Source of the DNA: Dehalococcoidia bacterium
GTDB lineage: Bacteria; Chloroflexota; Dehalococcoidia; E44-bin15
DNA length: 64,000 nucleotides
Reading direction: 5' to 3'
NCBI GenBank assembly: GCA_035528575.1
Contig: DATKYK010000030.1
Span: 1 to 64,000 of the forward strand
Shown here: one piece after another, positions 63,251 through 64,000 of the stretch
Layout of the letters: each line of letters opens with the position of its first letter
Position numbering within the stretch: the stretch's first letter is position 1
The notes under the pieces: generated by a model
Database searches by the model: none
What the model was told of the DNA's origin: nothing
Seen by the model: only the letters and a program-made list of their open reading frames with translations
Made by a program: the position numbers and the translations under genes

Positions 63251-64000
63251 ATGACTGGGCTTTCCGATTCTTTTCAGCGACCCATAAACTACCTAAGGAT
63301 ATCTGTCACCGACCGCTGCAATCTGCGCTGCATCTATTGTGTGCCCGCTGGAGGCATCCAGCACTTGCCCCGAAATGAGGTGCTGCGCTACGAAGAGATC
63401 CAGGCGGTGGCTCAAGCAGCAGCATCTCTGGGCATAAATAAACTGCGGCTTACCGGGGGTGAGCCTCTGGTAAGGGCAGAGTTGATCCGGCTGGTGCAAA
63501 TGCTCTCCCATATCGCGGGCATTGATGATGTTGCACTAACCACCAATGGGGTGCTGCTCAGAAAACACGCCACCTCCCTCAGGGAGGCCGGGTTAAAGCG
63601 GGTCAATGTGAGCCTCGATACGCTTAAACGGGATAAATACAAACAAAATGCCCGTCGCGACCGGCTGGGCGATGTTCTCGATGGTATAACAGCGGCAAAA
63701 GAGGCAGGTCTTGAGCCGGTCAAGGTGAATATGGTGGTTATGCGGGGTATAAACGATGATGAGGTGCTGGATTTCGCTCGCCTCACCATTGAAGAAGGGT
63801 GGCACGTTCGCTTTATCGAGCTTATGCCTTTTGCCAATGGAGAAAGCCTCCAGTCTGTTCCAACGAAAGAGGTCATGCAGCGTCTGCGTTCTATAGGCAA
63901 ACTTGAGCCTTGCATTTCCAGCCAGGGCAACGGTCCTGCCAAGTACTTCCGATTTCCAGGAGCGGAGGGTACAGTGGGCTTTATCAGTCCCATCAGCGAG
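63251..64000 (+). CDS. moaA: GTP 3',8-cyclase MoaA, N-terminal part (runs off the window)
   Basis: At least 250 residues. The radical SAM cluster motif CNLRCIYC lies in SVTDRCNLRCIYCVPAGG (about 19-36), followed by LRLTGGEPLVR, TTNGVLL and VNVSLDTLKRDKY, all typical of MoaA, the first enzyme of molybdopterin synthesis. ATG at 63251 is preceded by AAAAGG with little spacing; no better start is in frame. The end, including the C-terminal 4Fe-4S motif, is outside the window. Molybdopterin is required by the formate-dehydrogenase-like enzyme at 11.6-14.3 kb. Confidence 0.93.
   Translation, partial: MTGLSDSFQRPINYLRISVTDRCNLRCIYCVPAGGIQHLPRNEVLRYEEIQAVAQAAASLGINKLRLTGGEPLVRAELIRLVQMLSHIAGIDDVALTTNGVLLRKHATSLREAGLKRVNVSLDTLKRDKYKQNARRDRLGDVLDGITAAKEAGLEPVKVNMVVMRGINDDEVLDFARLTIEEGWHVRFIELMPFANGESLQSVPTKEVMQRLRSIGKLEPCISSQGNGPAKYFRFPGAEGTVGFISPISE

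Overview
The window is ordinary bacterial chromosome with one well-preserved integrated mobile element and the debris of others. The gene set suggests an anaerobic member of the Chloroflexota, probably class Dehalococcoidia: MetF with MetV, a NuoE/NuoF-type flavin module beside a molybdopterin oxidoreductase, archaeal-type FBP aldolase/phosphatase, an ApgM-like protein, a TIGR03960-type radical SAM protein next to L21/L27, and Thr-Pro-rich surface proteins. This placement is inference from gene content; no rRNA is present. No CRISPR array was seen.

Layout. 1-3.9 kb: edge of a secreted-protein gene, a 0.35-kb dispersed repeat, and two copies of a segment (integrase 3' end, tRNA promoter, tRNA-Arg 5' half) flanking a small island with an alpha/beta hydrolase and a Pro/Thr-repeat surface protein. 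4-17.3 kb: glpD, then a leftward C1/redox cluster (formate-dehydrogenase-like protein, NuoE, NuoF-GltD fusion, MetV, MetF) and a two-component system (GAF histidine kinase, NarL-type regulator, double-receiver protein). 17.56-25.65 kb: an integrative element in tRNA-Glu bounded by 44-bp direct repeats, with HTH and RHH proteins, an excisionase-like protein, a RepA-like ATPase followed by iterons, membrane proteins, a HEPN-like protein and a tyrosine recombinase. 25.7-33.9 kb: leftward housekeeping genes (nadE, recA, recX, rny, ymdB-type, PHP, hydrolase, plsY). 33.9-51.5 kb: mainly rightward genes (ABC exporter, mnmG, ArsA-like ATPase, mazG, ApgM-like protein, lysC, TPR protein, gyrA, surface protein). 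51.5-64 kb: radical SAM protein, rplU/rpmA/rpmE, hisA-methyltransferase-hisI, a carboxyltransferase/biotin carrier/acyl-CoA dehydrogenase operon, cobO, FBP aldolase/phosphatase, rdgB and the start of moaA.

The most interesting observation concerns the tRNA-Glu element. Its att core lies inside an open reading frame. Joining the two ends as they would be in the excised circle gives one continuous 333-codon frame (144 + 44 + 811 nt = 999 nt) in which an XRE-type HTH, with its own ribosome binding site, is fused through an att-encoded linker to the tyrosine recombinase. Integration would split this into a free HTH peptide at one end and a recombinase lacking its native start at the other, 8 kb away. 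Second, every tRNA gene in the window (Arg, Glu, Pro) has an orphan copy of its own 5' half upstream on the same strand, which suggests repeated insertions that replace the 5' half of the tRNA. Third, the formate-dehydrogenase-like protein has Tyr where the catalytic Cys/Sec is expected, so its annotation as a formate dehydrogenase is doubtful.
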